A stretch of 64,000 nt of DNA from positions 1 to 64,000 of the forward strand of contig FSSI02000003.1 in the NCBI GenBank assembly GCA_900149785.2. The letters run 5' to 3'. Both the position numbers and the translations under genes were made by a program. A model generated the notes under the pieces. It was not told the origin of the DNA. It searched no databases and saw only the letters and a list, made by a program, of their open reading frames with translations. Below, piece by piece: positions 1 to 8,246 of this stretch (position 1 is its first letter; every line of letters begins with the position of its first letter). Source of the DNA: Sodalinema lacuna_A. Its GTDB lineage: Bacteria > Cyanobacteriota > Cyanobacteriia > Cyanobacteriales > Geitlerinemataceae.

Positions 1-348
1 TCATCGGGGGCTTCTCTCAACTTGGCTCGGTCTCCTGTTTATCTTGTCAAATTGGCGCGACGGTCAGCAACCCCCTTCTCTTTTTCCGGAGCACCCCCCG
101 GCGAGGGCTTGCTGCTGACCTGATTAGCCCGCCCCTGAAGCTCTCGCGTCACCTAGGCCCCTAACAGACTGACGCCGAGCGAGTCCTCTGGTTCTCTTTC
201 TGTCCGGCTACTGCTGCTGCCCCTCCATCGCCCCGGTCAGGAGCGACTTGACTCAACACTTTCACCGGGTTTCACAAACCCTTACAAGATTAGCCCGGGA
301 GGGGAGTTTTCGCCCCTACGGCCATGGATATCATCTAGAAGGTAATGG
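1..348. other. GC-rich leader region without a recognised gene
   Basis: No open frame with a recognisable product covers this stretch on either strand. It is GC-rich and ends with a half copy (about 305-319) of the dispersed GTAGGGGCG palindrome found intact at three other sites in the window. It could be the eroded end of an element or gene lying left of the window; nothing visible decides this. Confidence 0.4.
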
Positions 349-354
349 TATAAT
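349..354 (+). promoter_or_regulatory. -10 promoter hexamer for the toxin-antitoxin pair
   Basis: A perfect TATAAT lies 30 bases before the antitoxin ATG, so transcription would start near 361 and leave a short leader. No good -35 hexamer is visible 17 bases upstream. Prediction from sequence only. Confidence 0.45.
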
Positions 355-383
355 GGCAGTTACGTTTGTATTAGTTCACGGTT

Positions 384-605
384 ATGTCTGAAATCTATCG
401 GCTCAAAGCGAGTGAATTAGACTCGAACTTCTTGGCTAAGATCAAATCTCAGTTTGGAGAGAAAGAAATTGAAATTTTTGTGTCAGAGTTTGAAGATGAA
501 ACTGAGTATCTGTTGAAATCTGAGGAAAATAAGTCTAGGCTTTTACGGGCAATTGATAATGTTGACAGGAATCAAAATTTAGTTGAAGTGACATTTGATG
601 ACTAA
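384..605 (+). CDS. putative antitoxin of a YoeB-type toxin-antitoxin pair
   Basis: Small acidic protein of 73 residues directly upstream of a YoeB/RelE-like toxin, 17 bases before the toxin ATG, the usual antitoxin-first order. It has no obvious YefM/Phd N-terminal DNA-binding motif. The sequence is rich in Glu and Asp with a mixed helical middle and an acidic C-terminus (VEVTFDD) that could wrap the toxin. Function rests on position and size; the family was not recognised. The pair probably shares the TATAAT at 349. Such pairs act in the cytoplasm, the antitoxin neutralising the toxin and often repressing the operon. Confidence 0.6.
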   Translation: MSEIYRLKASELDSNFLAKIKSQFGEKEIEIFVSEFEDETEYLLKSEENKSRLLRAIDNVDRNQNLVEVTFDD

Positions 606-622
606 CATGAGTCCTTTTGTTT

Positions 623-883
623 ATGAACCGGCGAGTCGTTTTTGAGTTTTCAGCATTTGAAGATTTTAACAACTGGGCAGTTGTAAATAAAAAAATATAC
701 CAGAAAATTGTCAAGCTAATTTATGATATTGACCGTTCTCCAAGCCAGGGACTCGGGAAGCCTGAAGCTCTGAAACATGATTTGCAAGGCTACTGGTCAA
801 GACGGATTGATAAAGAACATCGTCTTGTCTATCGTGTTACCCAAGAAACCATTACGATTATTTCTTGCAAGTATCATTATTAA
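623..883 (+). CDS. YoeB/Txe-family mRNA interferase toxin
   Basis: About 86 residues of the RelE superfamily. Seen: a C-terminal half with the YoeB pattern GKPEALKHDL, YWSRRI, EHRLVYRV and a final CKYHY. The Glu, Arg, His and terminal Tyr of these motifs correspond to the ribosome-dependent endoribonuclease residues of YoeB. I start at ATG 623 (MNRRVVF) rather than TTG 617 because the toxin fold begins there. It would cleave mRNA in the ribosomal A site when the upstream antitoxin is degraded. Length and key residues are complete, so it looks functional. Confidence 0.82.
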   Translation: MNRRVVFEFSAFEDFNNWAVVNKKIYQKIVKLIYDIDRSPSQGLGKPEALKHDLQGYWSRRIDKEHRLVYRVTQETITIISCKYHY

Positions 884-901
884 GTATACGCGACTCTCAC
901 A

Positions 902-946
902 GGCGGCGGAGCCGCCACATCCCCGCGTCATGGCTGGAGCCATGAC
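902..946. repeat. two adjacent GGA-loop hairpins
   Basis: Two inverted repeats stand side by side: GGCGGC/GCCGCC with a GGA loop (902-916), then a 9-bp perfect stem GTCATGGCT/AGCCATGAC around GG (927-946). They lie between two converging genes, the toxin and a phycobiliprotein lyase. There is no T tract, so they look like hairpin repeats rather than a strong rho-independent terminator. Confidence 0.5.
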
Positions 947-967
947 ACGAGGCTAGATTCCCACATT

Positions 968-995
968 GTAGGGGCGAAAAATTTTTCGCCCCTAC
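968..995. repeat. 28-bp perfect palindrome, dispersed repeat
   Basis: GTAGGGGCGAAAAA is followed immediately by its exact reverse complement. The same palindrome recurs at 13909-13936 and, with small changes, at 43486-43513; a half copy is near 305-319. All copies are intergenic. This copy sits at the end of the minus-strand lyase gene and may act as a hairpin terminator, because the central A/T run gives a T tract on both strands. Confidence 0.75.
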
Positions 996-997
996 TA

Positions 998-1534
998 CTA
1001 ACGGCGGGTTTCTAGATATTGGCCAATCATCAGTTCTTCCCCATCGCGACAAATGACTGTTTGACGAGTGCGGTATTTTTCGCCAATCAGTTTCAATTCC
1101 TCCTCAAAGGTTGAATTGTTGTACTCGGTTCTTAAACACATCGTCTCGGGATTGGTGAACCAGAAATCGGCGATAACCGGCTTAGGAGTGGCGAAACCCC
1201 GATCGCGGTAGAGAATATCCCCCCGAACCCCAAACACGGTTTTTCCCCGACTGGGTTTGCGGCTGACTCCCTCATAATGGCTTTCCCAGGTGACACGACT
1301 CCCACAGACAAAGGGATGATCCCCCTCAAGTTGGTGGCGTTGCGCTAACTCCCGTAATAACTCCTGTTCTGGTTCGAGAAATTCGACTGTAATCAGGCTG
1401 GTGACTTCTTGGGTTTCACCGCTGTTGAGGCTGTAGTAGCGACGTTGGGATGTCCAGTCTCCGGCGCAGTTGCGGAAAAACTGTTCAGCCAAAGCCTCAG
1501 CCGTTAGCGGTTGATGGTGTAGAGATAGAGTCAT
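998..1534 (-). CDS. CpcS/CpeS-family (S/U-type) phycobiliprotein lyase
   Basis: A protein of 178 residues of the S/U-type bilin lyase family, a lipocalin-like beta-barrel that attaches phycocyanobilin or a related bilin to a cysteine of phycocyanin or allophycocyanin beta subunits. Seen: N-terminal FFRNCAGDWTSQRRYY, the family opening, then YRDRGFATPKP, LRTEYNN, EEELKLIGEKYRTRQT and GQYLETR, strands typical of the CpcU/CpcS branch. Full length. Two paralogues lie next to it on the opposite strand, and the three together form a small lyase cluster without phycobiliprotein genes. Which of CpcS, CpcU or a relative it is cannot be settled here. Confidence 0.85.
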   Translation of the reverse strand: MTLSLHHQPLTAEALAEQFFRNCAGDWTSQRRYYSLNSGETQEVTSLITVEFLEPEQELLRELAQRHQLEGDHPFVCGSRVTWESHYEGVSRKPSRGKTVFGVRGDILYRDRGFATPKPVIADFWFTNPETMCLRTEYNNSTFEEELKLIGEKYRTRQTVICRDGEELMIGQYLETRR

Positions 1535-1891
1535 GGAACCTCACAGAGATAGGTGCGGGATAGGATAGAGGAGCGATCGCAGGACCAACCCCTAAACCTT
1601 GTTCGCTGGACAAGAATCTTCGTCATTTGTCAAGCGGTTCAAATCTATCTTAATAGAACGCAATCAATTGTAACAATGTTGACAGACATAAACAGACCCC
1701 ATCCGTCCCTCAATCCAACGCTCACTAACAATTAAAACCAAAAGAACGAGGAGATTTACCGATGGGTCGCTCATCCTGTTCCTGAACCGCTATGGTGACA
1801 GTAGGACTAGAACCAGACTGTTAGTCCTGAACTGTTTTCCGCTAATTTAAGGAAAATTTAAACCAATTGAGCTAGAACTTGCCCAAATCTT
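1535..1891. other. divergent intergenic region between two lyase genes
   Basis: About 357 bases holding the promoters of the leftward and rightward lyase genes. A short hairpin, AGGACTA/TAGTCCT (about 1804-1829), lies upstream of the rightward gene. The small open frame at 1553-1735 lacks coding character and I do not call it a gene. Confidence 0.4.
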
Positions 1892-2473
1892 ATGGAACTG
1901 AAGATTTTTCAAGAGTTTTTTGACTGTTGCGTCGGTCATTGGAGTACAGAACGGACTTATCACTACATGACGCGCCAAGAGGTGGAGCGATCGCACACGG
2001 ATTTCGTCATCCATCCTCTCGCCAACGACCTCAAACGCAAAGTCCTCACCGACAATAACTATGCACTTCCCGATCCCCTCGATCCCCTTCCCGGCTACCA
2101 TCTCGAATTCGCCACCATTTCCGAAACCGGGGAAAACGTCCAACAGCAACTGAATTTGATGTTTATCCCCACCGTGAACGTCGGAGATGCGATTGAGGGA
2201 GATTACCTGCGCGATCGCGCCTACGAAGAAGACCGGCCCATTATCTCCCACTTCCGCTTCCACAACAGCAACCGGGAATTATTGATGACTACCCGCTATA
2301 GCCGCGTCATCGCCGTCGACTCCATCATCCTCATTAACCCCGAACTACGGATTCGCAAAATTATCACCTACGAGCGTCCCGAAACCGACCAACCCCCAGA
2401 AAAAGTGGTTCTCGTTGGCTTTGGCGTGGAACAAAAAATCAAGACCACCGCCATGTCAGCCGAGAAGACGTGA
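1892..2473 (+). CDS. CpcS/CpeS-family phycobiliprotein lyase paralogue
   Basis: A protein of 193 residues beginning FQEFFDCCVGHWSTERTYHY, the same opening (FF..C.G.W...R.Y) as the lyase on the opposite strand, followed by a barrel-like pattern with GDYLRDRAYEEDRPIISHFRF and RELLMTTRYSRVIAVDSI. The last part (LRIRKIITYERP) matches the final barrel strands of the family. It is probably a bilin lyase or chaperone for another attachment site or phycobiliprotein. Its TGA stop forms the first three bases of a 15-bp tandem repeat. Similarity to the S/U family is clear at the N-terminus and weaker in the middle. Confidence 0.75.
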   Translation: MELKIFQEFFDCCVGHWSTERTYHYMTRQEVERSHTDFVIHPLANDLKRKVLTDNNYALPDPLDPLPGYHLEFATISETGENVQQQLNLMFIPTVNVGDAIEGDYLRDRAYEEDRPIISHFRFHNSNRELLMTTRYSRVIAVDSIILINPELRIRKIITYERPETDQPPEKVVLVGFGVEQKIKTTAMSAEKT

Positions 2474-2530
2474 TTCACAACTTGCTGATTCACAACTTGC
2501 TGATTCACAACTTGCTGATTCACAACTTGC
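2471..2530 (+). repeat. four perfect copies of a 15-bp tandem repeat
   Basis: The unit TGATTCACAACTTGC is repeated exactly four times. The first copy begins with the stop codon of the upstream lyase gene, so slippage here cannot lengthen that protein. The block lies in the 158-base gap before the next lyase gene. Confidence 0.95.
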
Positions 2531-2631
2531 CCCGAAGCCACTATTGTAGAAAGGCGAACATACAATCAAGAACGCACACCCGTAGCTCGACCCTGCGGAT
2601 TTCTCATCTACCCGTCGGTTGATTCTCGTTG

Positions 2632-3195
2632 ATGAACATTAGTAAATTTTTCCGACTGTCCCTAGGCGTTTGGCGATCGCAGCGAACCGGTCATAACCAC
2701 GAACTGAGTCACGTCGAAGACCTCCAGTCCACCGTAACCGCCAGTCCCCTAACCCTCGATGACCCGCAACTGCTCAAATGCTGTCGTGACTGCGGGATTG
2801 ACAGCTATGAAACCAGCACCCCCTACCGCGTGGACGAAGATTACGAAGCGCGGTTCACCCATTGGGAAGAAAGTCATAGCTATCTGGTCATTCCCGTTCC
2901 CAACCCAGATAACGCCAATCAGGGAACACTCCTCTATTGCTATCTCGATTTAGATCTCCAACCCAGTCGAGGAACCTATGAACTCGGACGAGACGGAACC
3001 CTGATGCTGAAAATCACCGACGAGAACGCAGTACGGGACGATCGCATCTGGTTTCCCTCCGCTAACTTGCGGCTTCATGTCTCGACCATTCGACCCAGCG
3101 ATCGCTCCGTGACCACGACCACCTTCACCTCCAACGTCCGCACCAGTCCAGCCTCAACCTTCCCAGGAAACAAGGCCATCGCCTTACAACGGTAA
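2632..3195 (+). CDS. divergent CpcS/CpeS-like protein
   Basis: A protein of 187 residues starting at ATG 2632 (TTG 2629 is also possible). The opening MNISKFFRLSLGVWRSQRTGHN is close to the FF..S.G.W.SQRT.H motif of CpcS/CpeS lyases, and the size and strand-rich pattern fit. The middle is divergent: CCRDCGIDSYETSTPYRVDEDYEARF is not typical. Third member of the local lyase cluster and same orientation as the second, so likely cotranscribed with it. Probable role: bilin binding or lyase activity in phycobilisome assembly; specificity unknown. Confidence 0.7.
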   Translation: MNISKFFRLSLGVWRSQRTGHNHELSHVEDLQSTVTASPLTLDDPQLLKCCRDCGIDSYETSTPYRVDEDYEARFTHWEESHSYLVIPVPNPDNANQGTLLYCYLDLDLQPSRGTYELGRDGTLMLKITDENAVRDDRIWFPSANLRLHVSTIRPSDRSVTTTTFTSNVRTSPASTFPGNKAIALQR

Positions 3196-3203
3196 CGCCG
3201 AGG

Positions 3204-3812
3204 CTACGTTGGGGAGTCAGCGAGATCCGCCATCGTTCGCGGTGATTTAGGACGACAGGGACTCCCCAAACAAATCTGGCCCCCCGGAAGGTCGCTAAAG
3301 ACACTACTACGAGCGCCAACCACGGTATTCGAGCCAATGGTCACGCCAGCGGCCACAAAACAATCCGTTGCAATCCAAACCCCATTCCCGAGGAGAATGG
3401 GGGTTGTTGTTAAGCCAAACTGGCGATCGCCGATATCATGGCTTCCTGTACAGAGATAGCTTTTCTGAGACACCACACAATGGTGTCCCAGACGAATCTC
3501 ATCGAGACTATAGAACACCACATCATCCCCAATCCAGCAAAAATCGCCGATGGTCACCTTCCAGGGATAGGTAAAGCGGGCCGTCGGACGGACAATCACC
3601 CCTTCGCCAACCGTTGCGCCAAAGCGACGCAAAACCCAGCAACGAAAGCCATTGGCGAAATGGGGAGACAGGGGAAAGGCGATCGCCTGAACCAGCCACC
3701 ACAGCAACACATAGACTCCCGAACGACCGCGATCGTAGTCCGATTGGTCATAGGTTCGTAAATCCACCCAAGCGGGACTCTCAATATCGGGTTTCATGAT
3801 TCGTTGTGACAA
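3204..3812 (-). CDS. WcaF/HpsU-like hexapeptide-repeat acetyltransferase
   Basis: A protein of 202 residues of the left-handed beta-helix acyltransferase family. Seen: an N-terminal hydrophobic stretch (VYVLLWWLVQAIAFPLS, about 33-49) and RRFGATVGEGVIVRPTARFT beginning the hexapeptide turns, then WIGDDVVFYSL, SQKSYLCTGSHDI with the catalytic-type His, and VWIATDCFVAAGVTIGSNTVVG. This is the pattern of colanic-acid WcaF and cyanobacterial HpsU enzymes, which acetylate exopolysaccharide precursors at the membrane. It converges on the lyase gene to its left, with stop codons a few bases apart. It is not clustered with other polysaccharide genes here. Confidence 0.8.
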   Translation of the reverse strand: MSQRIMKPDIESPAWVDLRTYDQSDYDRGRSGVYVLLWWLVQAIAFPLSPHFANGFRCWVLRRFGATVGEGVIVRPTARFTYPWKVTIGDFCWIGDDVVFYSLDEIRLGHHCVVSQKSYLCTGSHDIGDRQFGLTTTPILLGNGVWIATDCFVAAGVTIGSNTVVGARSSVFSDLPGGQICLGSPCRPKSPRTMADLADSPT

Positions 3813-3893
3813 GAAATGAAAGACACTTCAATAAGGATGATTTAGGGCGGGCAAACTATTGCTGGGTAGATATTTTTTCTCGTCCGCTGCGTC

Positions 3894-6281
3894 CTAACTG
3901 CTTTGACTATCATTTCGACCAAAGCGCCGCAGCAGCAGGGAGTTACTGACAACACTCACCGAACTGAGGGCCATAAAGCCAGCCGCCACGGCCGGATCGA
4001 GAAGAATACCAAACTTGGGGAGTAAAATCCCCGCCGCAACCGGAAGTCCAACGAGATTATAGCCGAAGGCCCAAATGAGATTTTGGCGAATCTTGTTAAA
4101 CGTGGCTCGGCTGAGACGAATCGATCGCAAAATATCCTCAAGGCGATCGCCCATCAAGACAATATCCGCCGTTTCCACCGCCACATCCGTCCCCGCATTC
4201 AAGGCCATCCCCACATCCGCTTGAGCCAAAGCTGGCGCATCATTAATCCCATCGCCGACTAACGCCACCCGAAACCCCGCCTCCTGCAACTGAGCAATGG
4301 CGCGCGCCTTGTCCTGGGGACTCACCTGAGCCATAATCTCCTGGGGAGAGAGTCCCAACTGTTGACCAATGGCCTGAGCCGTTTCCGGGCGATCGCCGGT
4401 CAGGAGTTGCACCCGTAAGCCTAATGTCCGTAATTGATTGACCGTTTCCGCCGCATCAGCTCGGAGTTGATCACGAACAGCGATCGCACCGGCCAACTCG
4501 TCGGCGATCGCCACATACACCAAACTATTCCCCTCCTGTAACCGCTGTTGCGCCCAATCCTCCATCTCCTCATCCCAGGAGATCCCATGCTGTTCGAGCC
4601 AGAGACGATTCCCCGCCAGCACTCGTTGCGACTCAATCACAGCCTGCACCCCTAACCCGGCTTTCGTCTGAGAGTCAGACACCCGAAGCAAGGCCAACCC
4701 CTTCGCTTTCGCCGAATTGACGATCGCATCGGCGAGAGGATGACGGGTTTGTTGTTCAACAGACGCCGCCCATTGTAGTAGATTGAGGGAGTTTCGTTGC
4801 CAAATCTCGCTCACCGTTGGCTCTCCCATCGTCAGAGTTCCCGTCTTATCAAAGACCACCATATCCAGCTTGTGAACCTGCTCCAAGACATCGCCACCCC
4901 GGATTAACAGTCCTTGTTCGGCTCCTACCCCCGTTCCCACGAGAATCGCCGTGGGTGTCGCCAATCCCAACGCACAAGGACAGGCGATCGCCAAGACATC
5001 AATCATCAACTTCAAACTCAGCAAGAGTGGCGAGAGAGCCGCATCTCCCATATCGTGAACCTGGCCCAACTGGGGGAACTCATGGGCCGTCTGCAAGACT
5101 TGGGGAAACAGATCGACTCCTATACCATACCAAAACAGAAATGTCCAGGCAGCCAGGGTCATAATTCCATAGGTAAAATAGCCCGCCACGGTATCTGCTA
5201 ATCGTTGCACCGGTGCTTTGCGGGTTTGGGCCTCCTCCACCAGTTTCACAATCTGAGCTAACGCCGTATCTTTCCCCGTGCGTTGCGTTTGGATGATGAT
5301 ACTTCCAGACTGATTGAGAGTTCCTGTGCTGAGGCGATCGCCCACCGACTTCGACACCGGGAGAGATTCCCCCGTCAACATCGACTCATTCACCATCGTC
5401 TCCCCAGCCATGAGTTCCCCATCAACGGGGATTTTCTCACCGGGGCGCACTTGGAGATATTCCCCCACCCGCACCTGATCCGCCGGTAAATCGACAATGC
5501 TGCTGGGATCAATCTGTTGCAACTCCTCAATATCCGTCAAAAGATGAACCGTTTTCGGCTGTAACCCCAGCAGAGACTTGAGAGAGGCTGACGCGCGGTT
5601 TCTGGCTCGTGATTCGAGCGATCGCCCCAACAGCACAAACCCCAACAACATCACCGGTTCCTCAAAAAAGCATTCCCAAGCCAAATTGGGGAAAAACAGG
5701 GCCGCCGTACTCGCCAGATAGGCCGTCACCAAGCCAAACCCCACCAGAGTATTCATACTCGGCGCATTCTTGAGCAATCCCCGGCCCCCTTCGACAATAA
5801 TTTCCCGGCCCGGAATCGCCAACGCCAGAGACGCGAGAGCAAAATGAAACCAGATATTACTCAACCCCGGAATCGCCGGGAATCCCAACATTTGCAAATG
5901 GCCCAACACTGAGAGAATAATCAGCGCCAAGGCGATCGCCAGCTGACGTTGTTGTTGCTGTTGCGCCTCCCGCTGGCGTTCCTCCGTCGCTTCTAAATCC
6001 GCGAGTGACAATCCCTGCTGACGGCGCAACTGGCTAGGAAATCCGCCTTCAGTGAGGGTTTGCGCCAGAGTCTCCGGGTTGACGACTCCTGACTGACAAT
6101 CCACCGTGGCCATTTCCGTGGCCAGATTCACCTTCGCCGAGGCCACCCCCGGAATTTGCGTGAGTTTGCGTTCCACGGCTTTGACACAGCCAGCGCATTT
6201 CATCCCCCCCACATCGAGAGCGAGGGTTTCGAGGCGATCGGGTTGCGATTGGGTTTCGGGTTGTACGGGGGAGACTTGCAT
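3894..6281 (-). CDS. ctaA: copper-translocating P1B-type ATPase, CtaA-like
   Basis: A 795-residue heavy-metal ATPase. Seen: one N-terminal HMA domain with GMKCAGC (Cys 29 and 32), two N-terminal helix groups, the actuator TGES near 303, the membrane CPC motif (ACPCALG near 434), phosphorylation motif DKTGTLT near 478 and GDGINDAP near 679. These define a Cu(I) pump. Cyanobacteria have CtaA at the plasma membrane and PacS at the thylakoid, supplying plastocyanin and cytochrome oxidase. The GM.CAGCV start of the HMA domain resembles CtaA more, but the choice is tentative. Monocistronic, with no chaperone gene beside it. Confidence 0.9.
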   Translation of the reverse strand: MQVSPVQPETQSQPDRLETLALDVGGMKCAGCVKAVERKLTQIPGVASAKVNLATEMATVDCQSGVVNPETLAQTLTEGGFPSQLRRQQGLSLADLEATEERQREAQQQQQRQLAIALALIILSVLGHLQMLGFPAIPGLSNIWFHFALASLALAIPGREIIVEGGRGLLKNAPSMNTLVGFGLVTAYLASTAALFFPNLAWECFFEEPVMLLGFVLLGRSLESRARNRASASLKSLLGLQPKTVHLLTDIEELQQIDPSSIVDLPADQVRVGEYLQVRPGEKIPVDGELMAGETMVNESMLTGESLPVSKSVGDRLSTGTLNQSGSIIIQTQRTGKDTALAQIVKLVEEAQTRKAPVQRLADTVAGYFTYGIMTLAAWTFLFWYGIGVDLFPQVLQTAHEFPQLGQVHDMGDAALSPLLLSLKLMIDVLAIACPCALGLATPTAILVGTGVGAEQGLLIRGGDVLEQVHKLDMVVFDKTGTLTMGEPTVSEIWQRNSLNLLQWAASVEQQTRHPLADAIVNSAKAKGLALLRVSDSQTKAGLGVQAVIESQRVLAGNRLWLEQHGISWDEEMEDWAQQRLQEGNSLVYVAIADELAGAIAVRDQLRADAAETVNQLRTLGLRVQLLTGDRPETAQAIGQQLGLSPQEIMAQVSPQDKARAIAQLQEAGFRVALVGDGINDAPALAQADVGMALNAGTDVAVETADIVLMGDRLEDILRSIRLSRATFNKIRQNLIWAFGYNLVGLPVAAGILLPKFGILLDPAVAAGFMALSSVSVVSNSLLLRRFGRNDSQSS

Positions 6282-6370
6282 AGATGAGGTAGACAGACTC
6301 AGTGAACATCCTTATCTTTAAGGATACCGAGAACTTGCCCCATGATTAGTCCTTTCCTCGGATAGCCGAT

Positions 6371-6568
6371 ATGACCGCCACCGTGCCTGTTATTCATAGT
6401 GACCCTGATATCCTGGGAGGAACTCCCGTCTTCGTGGGAACCCGTGTTCCCATGAAAACCTTGCTCGATTATCTCGAAGCGGGTGATCCACTCGATGAAT
6501 TTTTAGACCATTTTCCCAGTGTTAAGCGCGAGCAAGCGATCGCCTCTCTTGAGTTAGCAGAGGATTGA
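6371..6568 (+). CDS. DUF433 antitoxin-like protein, orphan
   Basis: A protein of 65 residues with the DUF433 signature: HSDPDILGGTPVFVGTRVPM, then TLLDYLEAGDPLDEFLDHFP and a short helical end. DUF433 proteins are small winged-helix proteins that usually precede a DUF5615 PIN-like toxin in toxin-antitoxin operons. No DUF5615 frame follows: the next 25 bases run straight into the end of a minus-strand gene. It is therefore either an orphan antitoxin, the remnant of a pair, or a stand-alone regulator. Confidence 0.8.
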   Translation: MTATVPVIHSDPDILGGTPVFVGTRVPMKTLLDYLEAGDPLDEFLDHFPSVKREQAIASLELAED

Positions 6569-6592
6569 GTCTCACCTTCCTGCACGCCGGAC

Positions 6593-7216
6593 TTAGTTCC
6601 CCCCATTTAACTCACCATAAAACGAGAAATCAACCCCTGGCCCGGAAACGTCCAAAACCCAGTTTTGAAACTCCATAGCCGTCGGGCAAACGCCACCGTT
6701 CCCTTTTAAAACCAGCTTAAACTGCGTTTCATTAGGAATCGCCGCAAAAATTCCATTACCGGCTATATTTCCCTCAAAGCGAATTTCACGATAAATTTCC
6801 CGTTCAAGGCGAGTGTCCGGCATAGGATCGTTAAATAAATCTGCCCCGAAGGAAATCATTTCTTCGGGCAAAAAGAATGAAAGATTACCGGCTGTTTCAC
6901 CATCATCGCCGATAAATCTTAAATTCCAGCTACGACCGTTACTCGATTTAGACAGCCGATACGTTAACTGGGGAGATTCAAGACCTTCAACTATTTCACG
7001 AGTTCCTGTCCTGTACAAATTAGCATCTCCGAAAACTAAATCGTTTAAGATTTCGAGTTGAAAGTCCTGCACTATGTGCGATCGTTCGAACCAAGTCCCA
7101 GCGTTGGCACAACAAGCACAGGCTAAGGCAGGTTGTGGATGCGTAAAAGACAGAGTAAAATAACCTCCCAAAGTCAGAATAGAGGTAGCCAGAAGTTTTT
7201 TAAAAGTGAGTCTCAT
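6593..7216 (-). CDS. exported protein of unknown function
   Basis: A protein of 207 residues with a clear signal peptide: MRLTFKKLL followed by a hydrophobic run and a probable cleavage after QPALA (about residue 31). The mature protein begins with a cysteine-rich CACCANAG motif. The rest is polar and strand-rich with no recognised catalytic motif. Probably periplasmic or cell-surface. It is followed on the same strand by no close partner; the membrane protein gene at 7286 lies upstream. Confidence 0.65.
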   Translation of the reverse strand: MRLTFKKLLATSILTLGGYFTLSFTHPQPALACACCANAGTWFERSHIVQDFQLEILNDLVFGDANLYRTGTREIVEGLESPQLTYRLSKSSNGRSWNLRFIGDDGETAGNLSFFLPEEMISFGADLFNDPMPDTRLEREIYREIRFEGNIAGNGIFAAIPNETQFKLVLKGNGGVCPTAMEFQNWVLDVSGPGVDFSFYGELNGGN

Positions 7217-7285
7217 AAAAAGTATTAAAAAGGCGTCAAAAAATCCTGAACGCTACATATCAGTCAATCCGGAGGAGGTGACGCC

Positions 7286-8035
7286 TCAATTTTGATGACG
7301 CACATAGTCCACATTCAAGAAAAAGATGGTCGTGATTGCAACAAATAGATACGCCAATAAACCCGAAATAACGCTTCCAACAACACTCACCAACTCGGCA
7401 CCAAAAGGAATCTGACTAACCACTATACCTGCAAACCCAAACACGGCCATAACCACGAAAGTCACCGCGCCGAACCCGAGGCCAATTAACACACTGCGCC
7501 CAAAGATTTTCCACCATTGTCCTTTGACCAAATCACGACTGTAGGACAGTGCATCTAAGCCTTGACCCCTCAGCGCCACAGCATATAACACAAAATACAA
7601 TAAGTTTGCGATATAAATACCCGGCACAATCAATAAAATCAACCCAATGGCAACTAAAATTGTGGAAATAATTACAACTAAAAGACTTGGAACTAGACGC
7701 GAAAACCCTTGTTGGATTGCCGAAGCAACTTCAATTGGTCGGTTGAGAACCGCAGATTCAGTCATAATCAAGGCACTCAGAACACTGACAATTGATAAAA
7801 CAATCAGCAAAACTGCAAATCCTAGCGCCAATGAATTGCTAGGATTTGCCATTTCTTCAGGGTTGTCAGATACAGGAACAAAGAGTTGAATAATCGCTAG
7901 AGGTAAATCAATCACTAATGCCAAAATTAGGAAGTTCGAAAAATTATCCTTGAAAATTTTCCAGCCCATATCAAAATAGTCACCGACCTCTAACTGAGGA
8001 CTTTTGAGCTTAGTTTCTTGGTTCATCGGAGTCAA
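7286..8035 (-). CDS. multi-pass membrane protein, DUF975/YciC-like
   Basis: A protein of 249 residues with a short polar N-terminus (EVGDYFDMGWKIFKDNFSNF) and about six hydrophobic segments: LILALVIDLPLAIIQLF, LALGFAVLLIVLSIVSV, LLVVIISTILVAIGLILLIVPGIYI, LLYFVLYAVAL and others. The amphipathic start followed by a membrane core resembles the DUF975/YciC-type families of unknown function. Likely in the plasma membrane. Substrate or role unknown. Confidence 0.6.
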   Translation of the reverse strand: MTPMNQETKLKSPQLEVGDYFDMGWKIFKDNFSNFLILALVIDLPLAIIQLFVPVSDNPEEMANPSNSLALGFAVLLIVLSIVSVLSALIMTESAVLNRPIEVASAIQQGFSRLVPSLLVVIISTILVAIGLILLIVPGIYIANLLYFVLYAVALRGQGLDALSYSRDLVKGQWWKIFGRSVLIGLGFGAVTFVVMAVFGFAGIVVSQIPFGAELVSVVGSVISGLLAYLFVAITTIFFLNVDYVRHQN

Positions 8036-8246
8036 TTTTGAATGAATTTAGTACGATCAACAAGTCTTCTGTTCTGAAACATTTGGCGTAATTGTCCCTA
8101 GCATTGGACGGGTTGATGGCCAACAAGCCACTGTTGACCGTCCAGGCTAAACGCCATGATATCTTGTAAATCACAAAACCCCATGCTAATTTTCACATTA
8201 GTTTAAGATTCACAAGTTTAAGATTCACGGCAAAATTCCGGTATAC
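8036..8246. other. intergenic region upstream of recR with a 13-bp duplication
   Basis: Divergent spacer between a membrane protein gene and recR. It contains two close direct copies of GTTTAAGATTCAC (about 8202-8229) just before the possible TTG start of recR. No gene seen. Confidence 0.5.

Noticed and set aside
1553..1735. 60-codon frame between lyase genes
   Set aside because: No family resemblance, no ribosome site; lies in the divergent promoter region.
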